Of a stretch of 21,916 nt of DNA, positions 14,190-21,916 are shown one piece after another (the stretch's first letter is position 1; each line of letters begins with the position of its first letter). This stretch comes from Phenylobacterium sp. Its GTDB lineage: Bacteria; Pseudomonadota; Alphaproteobacteria; Caulobacterales; Caulobacteraceae. The notes beneath the pieces are model-generated. The model searched no databases. It was not told the DNA's origin and saw nothing but the letters and a program-made list of their open reading frames with translations. The translations under genes were made by a program, and so were the position numbers. The DNA lies in NCBI GenBank assembly GCA_028290925.1, contig JAQGIX010000104.1, positions 1 through 21,916 of the forward strand. Direction: 5' to 3'.

Positions 14190-15623
14190 TCAATTGGATG
14201 CGAACGGATAGGGCGAGATGGACTTGGTGAAGTCGTCCACCGTCAGGGTGCGGTTGATCGGCTCTGCGGCGCGCTGCGGACAGGCCGGGCGCTCGCAGAT
14301 CCGGCAGGCGGGGCCGATGGCTGTCGCCACCGGTTCGGCGAGGTCGAGCCCGCGCGAGTAGACCAGCCGCTCGGCGTATTTCAGCTCGCAGCCCATGCCG
14401 ATGGCCAACTCGGAATCCTCGCCGGCGTAGGGCGTCGCCACCCGCGCCACGGTGCGGGCGATGGTGAAGTAGCGCTGGCCGTCCGGCGTCTCGATGATCT
14501 GGGTGACGATGCGCCCGGGCGTCCGGAAGCTGGAGTGGACGTTCCAGCGCGGGCAGGCGCCGCCGAACCGCGAGAACGGGAAGGTCGAGCCGGCGAAGCG
14601 CTTGGAGATGTTGCCGGCCGAATCCACCCGCACCATGAAGAACGGCACGCCCCGCGCGCCGGGCCGGGCGAGCGTGGTCAGGCGGTGGCAGGCCTGCTCG
14701 AAGGAGACGCCGAAGCGGGCGCGGATCAGCTCGATATCGTAGGCGGTGCGGTCCGCGGCCTCATGGAAGGCCGCGTAGGGCATCAGCACCGCGGCGGCGA
14801 GGTAGTTGGCCAGCGAGACCTTCAGCAGGTTGCGGGTCGGTCGGTCGGGCGGGCTCCCGCGGTCGGCCAGCGCATCCAGCAGTTCGCCGTGCTCCAGCAC
14901 CGCCAGCTGGTAGGCGAGCGAGAACGATCGCCCCGCCCCGGTCAGCACCTCGGAGAGGAATAGCCGCCGCCGGTGGTGGTCGAAGCGGCGCACGCTCTCC
15001 GGCAGCACGTCCACCGGCACCACCCGGACCTGGATGCCGTGGCGTTTGGCCAGCCGTTCCCGGGCCGCGGCGGCGAAATCCTGCGGCTCGGGCTTGAGGT
15101 CGGTGGAGAGCAGGTCGGCCGCCTCCTCCAGGTCGCCGAAATAGTTCTTCTGCGTCTGGATGAAGTCGCGCACCCAGTCCGAGGGCGAGGGCTGGTCGAA
15201 GGTGCCTTCCTCGGGCCGCCCCACCACGCCCAGCTCGGAGAGCCGCCGCTTGTCCAGATAGGCGCGGTACAGCCGCACGATCGCCTCGGCGACGCCCGGC
15301 GCGCTCTCGGCCACCTCGGCGATCTCGTGGCGCGGGACGCCCAGGTCGCGGAACATCTGGTCGGAGAGGATCTCGGCCAGATCGGTGGCGCTGCCGCCCT
15401 CCGGGTCCGACGACAGGCTCTTCAGGTCGAGGTCGTAGGCTTCGGCCAGCCGCAGCAGCACCTGGGCGGTGACCGGCCGCTGGTTGCGCTCCAGGAGGTT
15501 GAAATAGCTCGGCGAGACGCCGAGGTCCTCGGCCATGCGGGTCTGGGTCACGCCCAGCTCGCGGCGCAGGCGCTTCAGGCGCGCGCCGAGGAACAGCTTC
15601 CGGTCAGCGGTGACGTTGGCCAT
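14190..15623 (-). CDS. ScfR/RamB-family HTH regulator of the glyoxylate shunt
   Basis: A 477-residue transcription factor: an XRE-type helix-turn-helix at about 10-65 (VTQTRMAEDLGVSPSYFNLLERNQRP), a central IrrE/ImmA-like domain (pfam06114 type) and a C-terminal DUF2083-like domain. Relatives include RamB of Corynebacterium, a repressor of isocitrate lyase, and the short-chain fatty acyl-CoA regulators PccR and MccR. The metal-protease motif HExxH is not visible (LAYQLAVLEHGELLD instead), so the central domain is more likely a ligand sensor. Cysteines at 357, 412, 440, 443 and 448 (CRICERPAC) form a conserved-looking cluster. It is divergent from aceA, and the shared 166-base spacer holds many repeat half-sites. 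Regulation of aceA and autoregulation are inferred. Confidence 0.88.
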   Translation of the reverse strand: MANVTADRKLFLGARLKRLRRELGVTQTRMAEDLGVSPSYFNLLERNQRPVTAQVLLRLAEAYDLDLKSLSSDPEGGSATDLAEILSDQMFRDLGVPRHEIAEVAESAPGVAEAIVRLYRAYLDKRRLSELGVVGRPEEGTFDQPSPSDWVRDFIQTQKNYFGDLEEAADLLSTDLKPEPQDFAAAARERLAKRHGIQVRVVPVDVLPESVRRFDHHRRRLFLSEVLTGAGRSFSLAYQLAVLEHGELLDALADRGSPPDRPTRNLLKVSLANYLAAAVLMPYAAFHEAADRTAYDIELIRARFGVSFEQACHRLTTLARPGARGVPFFMVRVDSAGNISKRFAGSTFPFSRFGGACPRWNVHSSFRTPGRIVTQIIETPDGQRYFTIARTVARVATPYAGEDSELAIGMGCELKYAERLVYSRGLDLAEPVATAIGPACRICERPACPQRAAEPINRTLTVDDFTKSISPYPFASN

Positions 15624-15630
15624 TCTGTGT

Positions 15631-15673
15631 GTTTGTCACAAGTTTACAATATTTACAAGGTCGCGCTGTGACA
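15631..15673. promoter_or_regulatory. scfR-proximal operator-like repeats
   Basis: Two direct TTTACAA words (15643-15649 and 15652-15658) lie nine bases apart, flanked by a perfect inverted pair TGTCACA (15634-15640) and TGTGACA (15667-15673). The region is AT-rich against a GC-rich background and starts 8 bases before the scfR start codon. It probably contains the scfR promoter and an autoregulatory site. Protein assignment is inference. Confidence 0.5.
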
Positions 15674-15681
15674 GACACGCC

Positions 15682-15717
15682 TTTTCGCAAGACCAAGGTG
15701 TCTTCGCACCTGCGAAA
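15682..15717. promoter_or_regulatory. aceA upstream palindromic sites (putative ScfR operators)
   Basis: TTTTCGCAA (15682-15690) is followed by an inverted pair AAGAC/GTCTT (15689-15704) and then the dyad TTCGCA-CC-TGCGAA (15703-15716). TTTCGCA (15683-15689) and TGCGAAA (15711-15717) are also perfect inverted repeats of each other. From memory, RamB/PccR-type regulators bind TTTGCAAA-like words, so these TTCGCAA forms are good candidates. They lie 73-108 bases before the aceA ATG. Confidence 0.55.
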
Positions 15718-15789
15718 TCAAGCGTTAGAGCCATGTGCCGGTTTGTCAAAGGCTGGCCACAGCATCCGGTAAAGGCGCGGAAGAAGCAG

Positions 15790-17382
15790 ATGTCCTACCA
15801 AGACCACATCATCGAGATGAGCCAGCTCGTCAAAAGCAAGGGCGGCGCCTGGGACGGCATCGACGCCGAGGCCGTGGCCCGCATGCGCCTGCAGAACCGC
15901 TTCAAGACCGGCCTGGAGATCGCCCGCTACACCGCCGACATCATGCGCAAGGACATGGCGGCCTACGACGCCAATCCGGCCGACTACACCCAGTCCCTGG
16001 GCTGCTGGCACGGCTTCATCGCCCAGCAGCAGATGATCGCCATCAAGAAGCATTTCGGCACGACGGAGCGGAAGTACATCTACCTGTCCGGCTGGATGAT
16101 CGCGGCGCTGCGCTCCGAGTTCGGCCCGCTGCCCGACCAGTCGATGCACGAGAAGACCTCGGTGCCGGCGCTGATCGCGGAGATCTACACCTTCTTGAAG
16201 CAGGCCGACGCCCGCGAGCTCGGCCTGCTGTTCCGCGACCTCGACGCCGCCCGCGCGGCCGGCGACGCGGCCAGGGAAGAAGAGCTGACCGACGCCATCG
16301 ACAACTTCCAGACCCACGTGGTCCCGATCATCGCCGACATCGACGCCGGCTTCGGCAACGCCGAGGCGACCTACCTGCTGGCCAAGAAGATGATCGAGGC
16401 CGGCGCCTGCGCCATCCAGATCGAGAACCAGGTCTCCGACGAGAAGCAGTGCGGCCACCAGGACGGCAAGGTGACCGTGCCGCACGAGGACTTCATCCAG
16501 AAGCTGCGCGCGGTCCGCTACGCCTTCCTGGAGCTCGGCGTCGACAACGGGATCATCGTCTCGCGCACCGACAGCCTGGGCGCGGGCCTGACCAAGCAGA
16601 TCGCCTACTCCAAGGCGCCGGGCGACCTGGGCGACAAGTACAACGGCTTCCTCGACTGCGAGGAGATCGCCGCCGCCGACCTGAAGAACGGCGACGTGGT
16701 CATCGAGCGCGGCGGCAAGCTGCTGCGGCCCAAGCGCCTGCCGTCGAACCTCTTCCAGTTCCGCCCCGGCACGGGCGAGGACCGCTGCGTGCTGGATTCC
16801 ATCACCTCCCTGCAGAACGGCGCGGACCTCCTGTGGATCGAGACCGAGAAGCCGCACGTCGAACAGATCGCCGGCATGATGGACCGCATCCGCGAGGTCG
16901 TGCCGAACGCCAAGCTGGCCTACAACAACTCGCCGTCCTTCAACTGGACGCTGAGCTTCCGCCAGCAGGTCTATGACGCCTGGGCCAAGGCCGGGAAGGC
17001 CGTCGCCGCCTACGAGCGCGAGAAGCTGATGAGCGTCGACTACGACGGCACGGACCTCGCGGCCGAGGCCGACGAGCGGATCCGCAACTTCCAGGCGGAC
17101 GGCGCCAAGCGGGCCGGCATCTTCCACCACCTGATCACGCTGCCGACCTATCACACCGCGGCTCTCAGCACCGACAACCTGGCCCGCGAGTACTTCGGCG
17201 CCCAGGGCATGCTGGGCTATGTGCTGGGCGTCCAGCGCCAGGAGATCCGCCAGGGCATCGCCTGCGTGAGGCACCAGAACATGTCCGGCTCCGACGTCGG
17301 CGACGACCACAAGGAGTACTTCGCCGGCGAAGCGGCCCTGAAGGCCGGCGGGGTCCACAACACGATGAACCAGTTCGCCTAA
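15790..17382 (+). CDS. aceA: Isocitrate lyase (long, Pseudomonas-type subgroup)
   Basis: Cytosolic first enzyme of the glyoxylate shunt: isocitrate to succinate and glyoxylate. The 530-residue protein has IADIDAGFGN at 181-190, ENQVSDEKQCGHQDGK at 212-227 with catalytic Cys221, SRTDSLGAG at 258-266 and NNSPSFNWT near 379. Catalytic KKCGH of the short E. coli form is EKQCGH here, as in the approximately 530-residue Pseudomonas aeruginosa enzyme, which it resembles along its whole length. ATG 15790 fits the family N-terminus with GGAAG about 9 bases upstream; an in-frame ATG at 15733 would add 19 unrelated residues. The DUF4170 gene follows immediately. Expression is probably controlled by the divergent ScfR-like protein, with induction on acetate or fatty acids. 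Confidence 0.97.
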   Translation: MSYQDHIIEMSQLVKSKGGAWDGIDAEAVARMRLQNRFKTGLEIARYTADIMRKDMAAYDANPADYTQSLGCWHGFIAQQQMIAIKKHFGTTERKYIYLSGWMIAALRSEFGPLPDQSMHEKTSVPALIAEIYTFLKQADARELGLLFRDLDAARAAGDAAREEELTDAIDNFQTHVVPIIADIDAGFGNAEATYLLAKKMIEAGACAIQIENQVSDEKQCGHQDGKVTVPHEDFIQKLRAVRYAFLELGVDNGIIVSRTDSLGAGLTKQIAYSKAPGDLGDKYNGFLDCEEIAAADLKNGDVVIERGGKLLRPKRLPSNLFQFRPGTGEDRCVLDSITSLQNGADLLWIETEKPHVEQIAGMMDRIREVVPNAKLAYNNSPSFNWTLSFRQQVYDAWAKAGKAVAAYEREKLMSVDYDGTDLAAEADERIRNFQADGAKRAGIFHHLITLPTYHTAALSTDNLAREYFGAQGMLGYVLGVQRQEIRQGIACVRHQNMSGSDVGDDHKEYFAGEAALKAGGVHNTMNQFA

Positions 17383-17399
17383 GCGGAGTCAGGGTGAGC

Positions 17400-17609
17400 A
17401 TGATGACCACGGAACGGTTCTGGGTTGTCGGCGGCGAGTACAGCTGCCTGGCCTTCAAGACGCTGAAGAACGGAGCGCCTCACGTGATGGGCCCCTACCA
17501 GACGCGCGAGGAGGCCAGGGACGCCTGGCGCAGGATCTCCGACGAGACCCGCAGCTGCGCCATGGCCCGCTACGCCATCGCCACCGAACAGCTGACCTTG
17601 CCGAACTAG
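17400..17609 (+). CDS. DUF4170 small protein
   Basis: A 69-71 residue protein containing ERFWVVGGEYSCLAFKTL, then MGPYQTREEARDAWRRIS and a C-terminal ARYAIATEQL. This RFWVVGGEY and GP-x-EEA-x-x-x-W pattern is that of DUF4170, small alphaproteobacterial proteins of unknown function. Three starts are possible: GTG 17394 (GGAG 5 bases before), ATG 17400 (AGG 6 bases before) and ATG 17403. It begins 11-17 bases after the aceA stop, so it is very likely co-transcribed with isocitrate lyase. No catalytic motif is visible. Confidence 0.8.
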   Translation: MMTTERFWVVGGEYSCLAFKTLKNGAPHVMGPYQTREEARDAWRRISDETRSCAMARYAIATEQLTLPN

Positions 17610-17610
17610 A

Positions 17611-17685
17611 TCCGCTCACCCCCCGCGAAGGCGGGGGCCCAGCTGAGGCGCCGCTTCGTTTCCCGCCTTCGCGGGAATGAGCGGA
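17611..17685. repeat. Composite palindromic intergenic repeat, copy 3
   Basis: Outer arms TCCGCTCA (17611-17618) and TGAGCGGA (17678-17685) are perfect inverted repeats. Inside lie two separate hairpins: CCCCCGC-GAAG-GCGGGGG (17620-17637) and TTCCCGC-CTTC-GCGGGAA (17660-17677), which are inverted relatives of each other. This is the most complete copy of the family at 6643-6740. It occupies nearly all of the gap between the DUF4170 stop and the malate synthase ribosome site. Confidence 0.8.
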
Positions 17686-17699
17686 ATGAGGAGCACGCC

Positions 17700-19301
<1,602 letters not shown>

Positions 19302-19658
19302 CTATTTACGGACCCAGCCGCCGCCGGCCGGGCGGTAGTACTCACCGGGCTTCAACTTGGCCTTCACGACGGTCGCGAAGGCCGCGGCGCCGGCCGCTTC
19401 GGGGCTGACCCCGTTCTTGGCGGCGGCCTCGCGATAGAGCTGCGCGCGGCCGGCGTTGATCTCCGCCACGGCCGCCCTCAGCGCCGGATCGGCGGCGGGT
19501 GTGACGAGGCCCAGGAAGCCGTCCGCCTGTTCGCCGACCATGCCAGCCGCCTTGGCGGAATCGACGCGGGCCTTGGCGTCGCTCTGGGCGACGGCGGCCA
19601 CGCCGGCGAGGGCGACGGCGCCGCCCGCGATGAGTCCGATGATGTGTCTGGTTTGCAT
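19302..19658 (-). CDS. ydbL: YdbL-like periplasmic protein (DUF1318)
   Basis: A 118-residue secreted protein: signal peptide MQTRHIIGLIAGGAVALAGVAAVA with probable cleavage after residue 24, then a DUF1318-like domain. Family features are AAGMVGEQADGFLG near residue 38, INAGRAQLYREAAAKNGVS near 67, and KPGEYYRPAGGGWVRK at the end. E. coli YdbL is encoded with YdbH and YnbE and is thought to assist or regulate them in the periplasm. GAGG precedes ATG 19658 by about 8 bases. It starts 10 bases after the lipoprotein gene, and its stop abuts the malate synthase stop with no gap. Confidence 0.85.
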   Translation of the reverse strand: MQTRHIIGLIAGGAVALAGVAAVAQSDAKARVDSAKAAGMVGEQADGFLGLVTPAADPALRAAVAEINAGRAQLYREAAAKNGVSPEAAGAAAFATVVKAKLKPGEYYRPAGGGWVRK

Positions 19659-19668
19659 GAGGGCGGCC

Positions 19669-19863
19669 TCAGAACAGGTTCGGGTTCTTCTGGATCAGGT
19701 TCTTCACGTCCTGGTCCAGCTGCAGGCGGACGTTGGCGTCCAGCTTGGCGTAGATGGTGATCGGATCGACTTTCACGTGGATCGTGGGCGCGCAGGCGGC
19801 CGGGACCAGGGCGATCGCGGCGTAGGCCGCCGGGGCGGCGAGCAGCGCAAAGCGTCGGATCAT
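19669..19863 (-). CDS. ynbE: YnbE-like small outer-membrane lipoprotein
   Basis: A 64-residue lipoprotein. The signal MIRRFALLAAPAAYAAIALVPAAC ends in Cys24, the likely lipidated residue, although the -3 position is Pro rather than the usual Leu. The mature part, PTIHVKVDPITIYAKLDANVRLQLDQDVKNLIQ, matches YnbE, whose short beta-strand region is proposed to cap or extend YdbH to the outer membrane in E. coli. GGGAGA stands 7 bases before ATG 19863. The gene sits 40 bases after the YdbH-like gene and 10 before ydbL. Confidence 0.85.
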   Translation of the reverse strand: MIRRFALLAAPAAYAAIALVPAACAPTIHVKVDPITIYAKLDANVRLQLDQDVKNLIQKNPNLF

Positions 19864-19903
19864 CGGTGGGTCTCCCGGAACATGGCGTCCCCTGTCTGGC
19901 GGT

Positions 19904-21916
19904 TCATGGCTGAACCGGCGGTGAACTGCGAAGCTGCTGGAAATCGGCGTAGTCCTTCAACAGGTCGTCCAGATTGAGCGTGGTGTCGAGGGTTAGGTCC
20001 ACCGCGGTGTCGGACGGCAGCGGCAGCTTGCGGCCGGTGAATTTCCGCCGGATCAGGTCGAGCGCGGAGATTGTGATCTCCTGGCGTTGCGGCGGATCGT
20101 GGCGGCCGACCACATGGAACAGCACGCCGAGCCGGCCGTCCGAGCGGGTGTCGACCTGGGCGTCGAGCTTGTCGAAGGCGAGGTTCTCCAGCGCCTGGTA
20201 GGCGAAGTCGGTGAAGGTGTCGTTGTTGGCGATCGGGCTGGTCGCCTGGGCCGGCGCCTGCACCGAGCCCTGGGCCGAGACCGAGGTCAGGGCCGCGCGG
20301 TTGATCGACAGGCGGCCGGGCGCGACGGCGTGCAGCTCGCCGCCGCTGATGCGCACCTTGCCGCCCTGGGAATCGAAGGGGATCTGGCCGCTCACCCGGG
20401 CGTCCAGGTTCACGCGGTCGCCGAACGGCGAGGCCGCCACCAGGTCGCGCAGCTGTACGCCCTCGACCTGCAGGACGCCGCTGATCGGTCGGCCGGCCTC
20501 GAAGGGGATCTCCAGGCGCTCGATCCGCAACCGGCCGCCGCCCGCGGCCGCCGATCCGCCGGCCAGGACCAGGGCCTTCTCCTGCAAGCCCGCGGACGCG
20601 GTGAGCTCGGTGAGCGGCAGGGCCGCGGCGACCCGCTGCACGCGCAGCACCTGGCCGGGCGGCGCGATCAACGGTGCGAGGTTGGTGAAGCGCACCTGGC
20701 CGGAGAGCCCGGTCACGGCGCCGACCGGGCCCTTGAAGTCGAGGCCGGCGACGTTGAGCAGGCCGCCGCTGGTCGCGCCGGCCGGCGTCCAATGGAAGCC
20801 GCCGGTGAAGGTCGCGACGCCGTCCACCCCGGCGCCCAGCGGCTTGGCGATGGGCGAGAGGTCGCTGGGCTGCAGTCCGGCGGACGCGAACGTCAGCTGG
20901 CCGGTGGCGATCCCGACATCGCCGACGCCGCTGCGGGCGTCGTGGCGCAGCGCGGCATGGGCCACATGGGCGCCGCTCGGCAGGCGGAAATCGAGCCCGC
21001 CTGTCCAGAGGTCGCCCGCCAGCCGCACGTCGCCCGACATCAGCAGCGGGCGGAAGCGTTCCGAGGCCGCCGCGTCGCGCACCCGGGCGCTGGCGATCGC
21101 CAGGTCGGCGGAGAGCTTTCCGCCCGCGTCGGCGAGGCGGACCTGGGCCTTGGCCTCAGCGAGGCTCGCCTGCAGGAAGGGGATGGCCGCGGCGGCGGTC
21201 TCGGCCCGGCCCGCGAGGCTCCAGCCGCCCTTGCCGAGGCGCAGCAGCGGCCCTCCCGCGGGGCAGAGGCGCGCCGACAGGTGCTCCGCATCGTTCTTGC
21301 CGAGGTCCAGGCGCGCGGCGGTCACCTCGGCGCAGCGATCGGCGGTGAAGCTGGCTTGGCCGCCGGCGATCCGCAGGGTCCCCGCGGCGTCGAACGCCGC
21401 CGTCTGCAGGGGCCCGATGGACAGCGCCGCCTTGATCGTCCCGTCCGCCGTCGCGACGCCGTTCGCCACGGCGACGCGCCGGACGTCGGCCTCGACCTTG
21501 GGCAGGCCGCCGCCCGCCGCGGTCAGCCGATAGCCGCCGCCGCGGTGAACGAGCCGCACCTCGCCCCCGGCCTGCGGCAGCAGCCGGACGGGTCCGGTGA
21601 GCCGGGTCCGCAGGGTCCGGCCGTCGCTGTCGACCCCGAGCCCCTGGGCGGAGACGCGGAACGCCCGCAGGCCGCGCTTCACGGCCACGATCTCGGGCGA
21701 GTCCCCCTTGGCGGGCGCGCCGAGGCCGGTCCAGGCGCCGCGGCCCTCGGCGCTTCCGACCAGGCGCAGGGAGGTTTCCCGGCCCACCGCGAACGCGCCG
21801 GTGAAGTCGCCGGCGGCCGAGGCCAGGTGCAGATCGGCCGCGGCAGCGGCATGGAGGCTTCCGCCCAGGCGCAGGCGCCCGCCCAGCCGCTCGCCGCCGG
21901 CGCGGGTCCATTGCAG
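19904..21916 (-). CDS. ydbH: YdbH/AsmA-like intermembrane protein, 5' part outside window
   Basis: The frame is open from the window edge to the TGA at 19904-19906, so at least 670 C-terminal residues are present and the N-terminus is missing. The sequence is repetitive beta-strand-rich (many G-x-L/V-x-V patterns such as GSLHAAAAADLHLASAAGDF), typical of AsmA-like proteins that bridge the inner and outer membranes. The last 200 residues (LLNVAGLDFKGPVGAVTGLSGQVRF to LDTTLNLDDLLKDYADFQQLRSS) match the YdbH C-terminal domain. In E. coli YdbH, with TamB and YhdP, supports phospholipid transport to the outer membrane. A GTG at 21787 is an internal codon, not the start: 43 further in-frame codons precede it. 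Order ydbH-ynbE-ydbL is the same as in E. coli. Confidence 0.85.
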   Translation of the reverse strand: MQWTRAGGERLGGRLRLGGSLHAAAAADLHLASAAGDFTGAFAVGRETSLRLVGSAEGRGAWTGLGAPAKGDSPEIVAVKRGLRAFRVSAQGLGVDSDGRTLRTRLTGPVRLLPQAGGEVRLVHRGGGYRLTAAGGGLPKVEADVRRVAVANGVATADGTIKAALSIGPLQTAAFDAAGTLRIAGGQASFTADRCAEVTAARLDLGKNDAEHLSARLCPAGGPLLRLGKGGWSLAGRAETAAAAIPFLQASLAEAKAQVRLADAGGKLSADLAIASARVRDAAASERFRPLLMSGDVRLAGDLWTGGLDFRLPSGAHVAHAALRHDARSGVGDVGIATGQLTFASAGLQPSDLSPIAKPLGAGVDGVATFTGGFHWTPAGATSGGLLNVAGLDFKGPVGAVTGLSGQVRFTNLAPLIAPPGQVLRVQRVAAALPLTELTASAGLQEKALVLAGGSAAAGGGRLRIERLEIPFEAGRPISGVLQVEGVQLRDLVAASPFGDRVNLDARVSGQIPFDSQGGKVRISGGELHAVAPGRLSINRAALTSVSAQGSVQAPAQATSPIANNDTFTDFAYQALENLAFDKLDAQVDTRSDGRLGVLFHVVGRHDPPQRQEITISALDLIRRKFTGRKLPLPSDTAVDLTLDTTLNLDDLLKDYADFQQLRSSPPVQP

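Noticed and set aside
15733..15789. Longer isocitrate lyase start at ATG 15733
   Set aside because: It would add 19 residues not seen in the closely similar Pseudomonas-type enzymes and has no ribosome site.
15718..17358. A 546-codon open frame on the minus strand
   Set aside because: It is antisense to isocitrate lyase, which matches its family end to end. Long antisense frames are expected in GC-rich coding DNA, and the translation is Gly/Val/Leu/Asp-biased with no family motifs.
20211..21533. A 440-codon plus-strand frame
   Set aside because: It is a shadow of the YdbH-like gene, with a Ser/Arg/Pro-rich translation and no family features.

Overview
The window is high-GC DNA with strong G/C third-position bias. 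Its gene content points to an alphaproteobacterium of the Caulobacterales (Caulobacter/Phenylobacterium-like). The main reasons are an RcdA (DUF1465) homologue with a DUF1192 neighbour, a DUF4170 protein, a ScfR/RamB-type regulator divergent from isocitrate lyase, and dispersed palindromic intergenic repeats. It reads as ordinary chromosomal housekeeping sequence. I see no phage, insertion sequence, CRISPR array, tRNA or rRNA.

Layout. 1-61 is the tail of an unidentified gene. 236-1613 holds class II fructose-bisphosphate aldolase and a small two-helix membrane protein. 1630-3912 (minus strand) holds an MHS-type MFS transporter with a large periplasmic insertion and, upstream of it, a TspO-like membrane protein. 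Divergent from these, 4087-6642 is a compact cyanide-insensitive-type cytochrome bd operon: cydA, cydB and a tiny DUF2474 subunit gene that overlaps the cydB end. 6756-9803 holds thiE, a GFA-family protein (convergent), an inositol-monophosphatase-family enzyme and a periplasmic glycerophosphodiester phosphodiesterase. 9858-11711 (minus) is an ABCB/MsbA-like exporter. It is divergent from rpmE (L31), which ends at a strong hairpin terminator. 12183-12987 (minus) holds rcdA and a DUF1192 gene, divergent from a zinc-free quinone oxidoreductase.

14190-19301 is a glyoxylate-shunt locus: the ScfR/RamB-like repressor (minus), isocitrate lyase, a DUF4170 protein and malate synthase A. The 166-bp scfR-aceA spacer is rich in TTCGCA/TGCGAA and TTTACAA half-sites. 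The malate synthase frame is cut by a single TAG at 18330-18332, where the family has a Tyr in the GP-Y-FYLPK motif. The reading frame on both sides is intact and conserved. This is either a very recent null mutation or a base error, and it is the most notable single observation here.

19302 to the window end (minus) is a ydbH-ynbE-ydbL operon: an AsmA-like intermembrane protein (5' end outside the window), a small lipoprotein and a DUF1318 periplasmic protein.

Functional themes are central carbon metabolism (aldolase, glyoxylate shunt), low-oxygen or stress respiration (bd oxidase with a neighbouring TspO), envelope lipid handling (GlpQ-like, ABC exporter, YdbH/YnbE/YdbL) and cell-cycle proteolysis (RcdA). 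I do not see a clearly new multi-gene system. The least described elements are the MFS periplasmic insertion domain, the TspO-bd oxidase arrangement, the palindromic repeat family and the putative ScfR operators.
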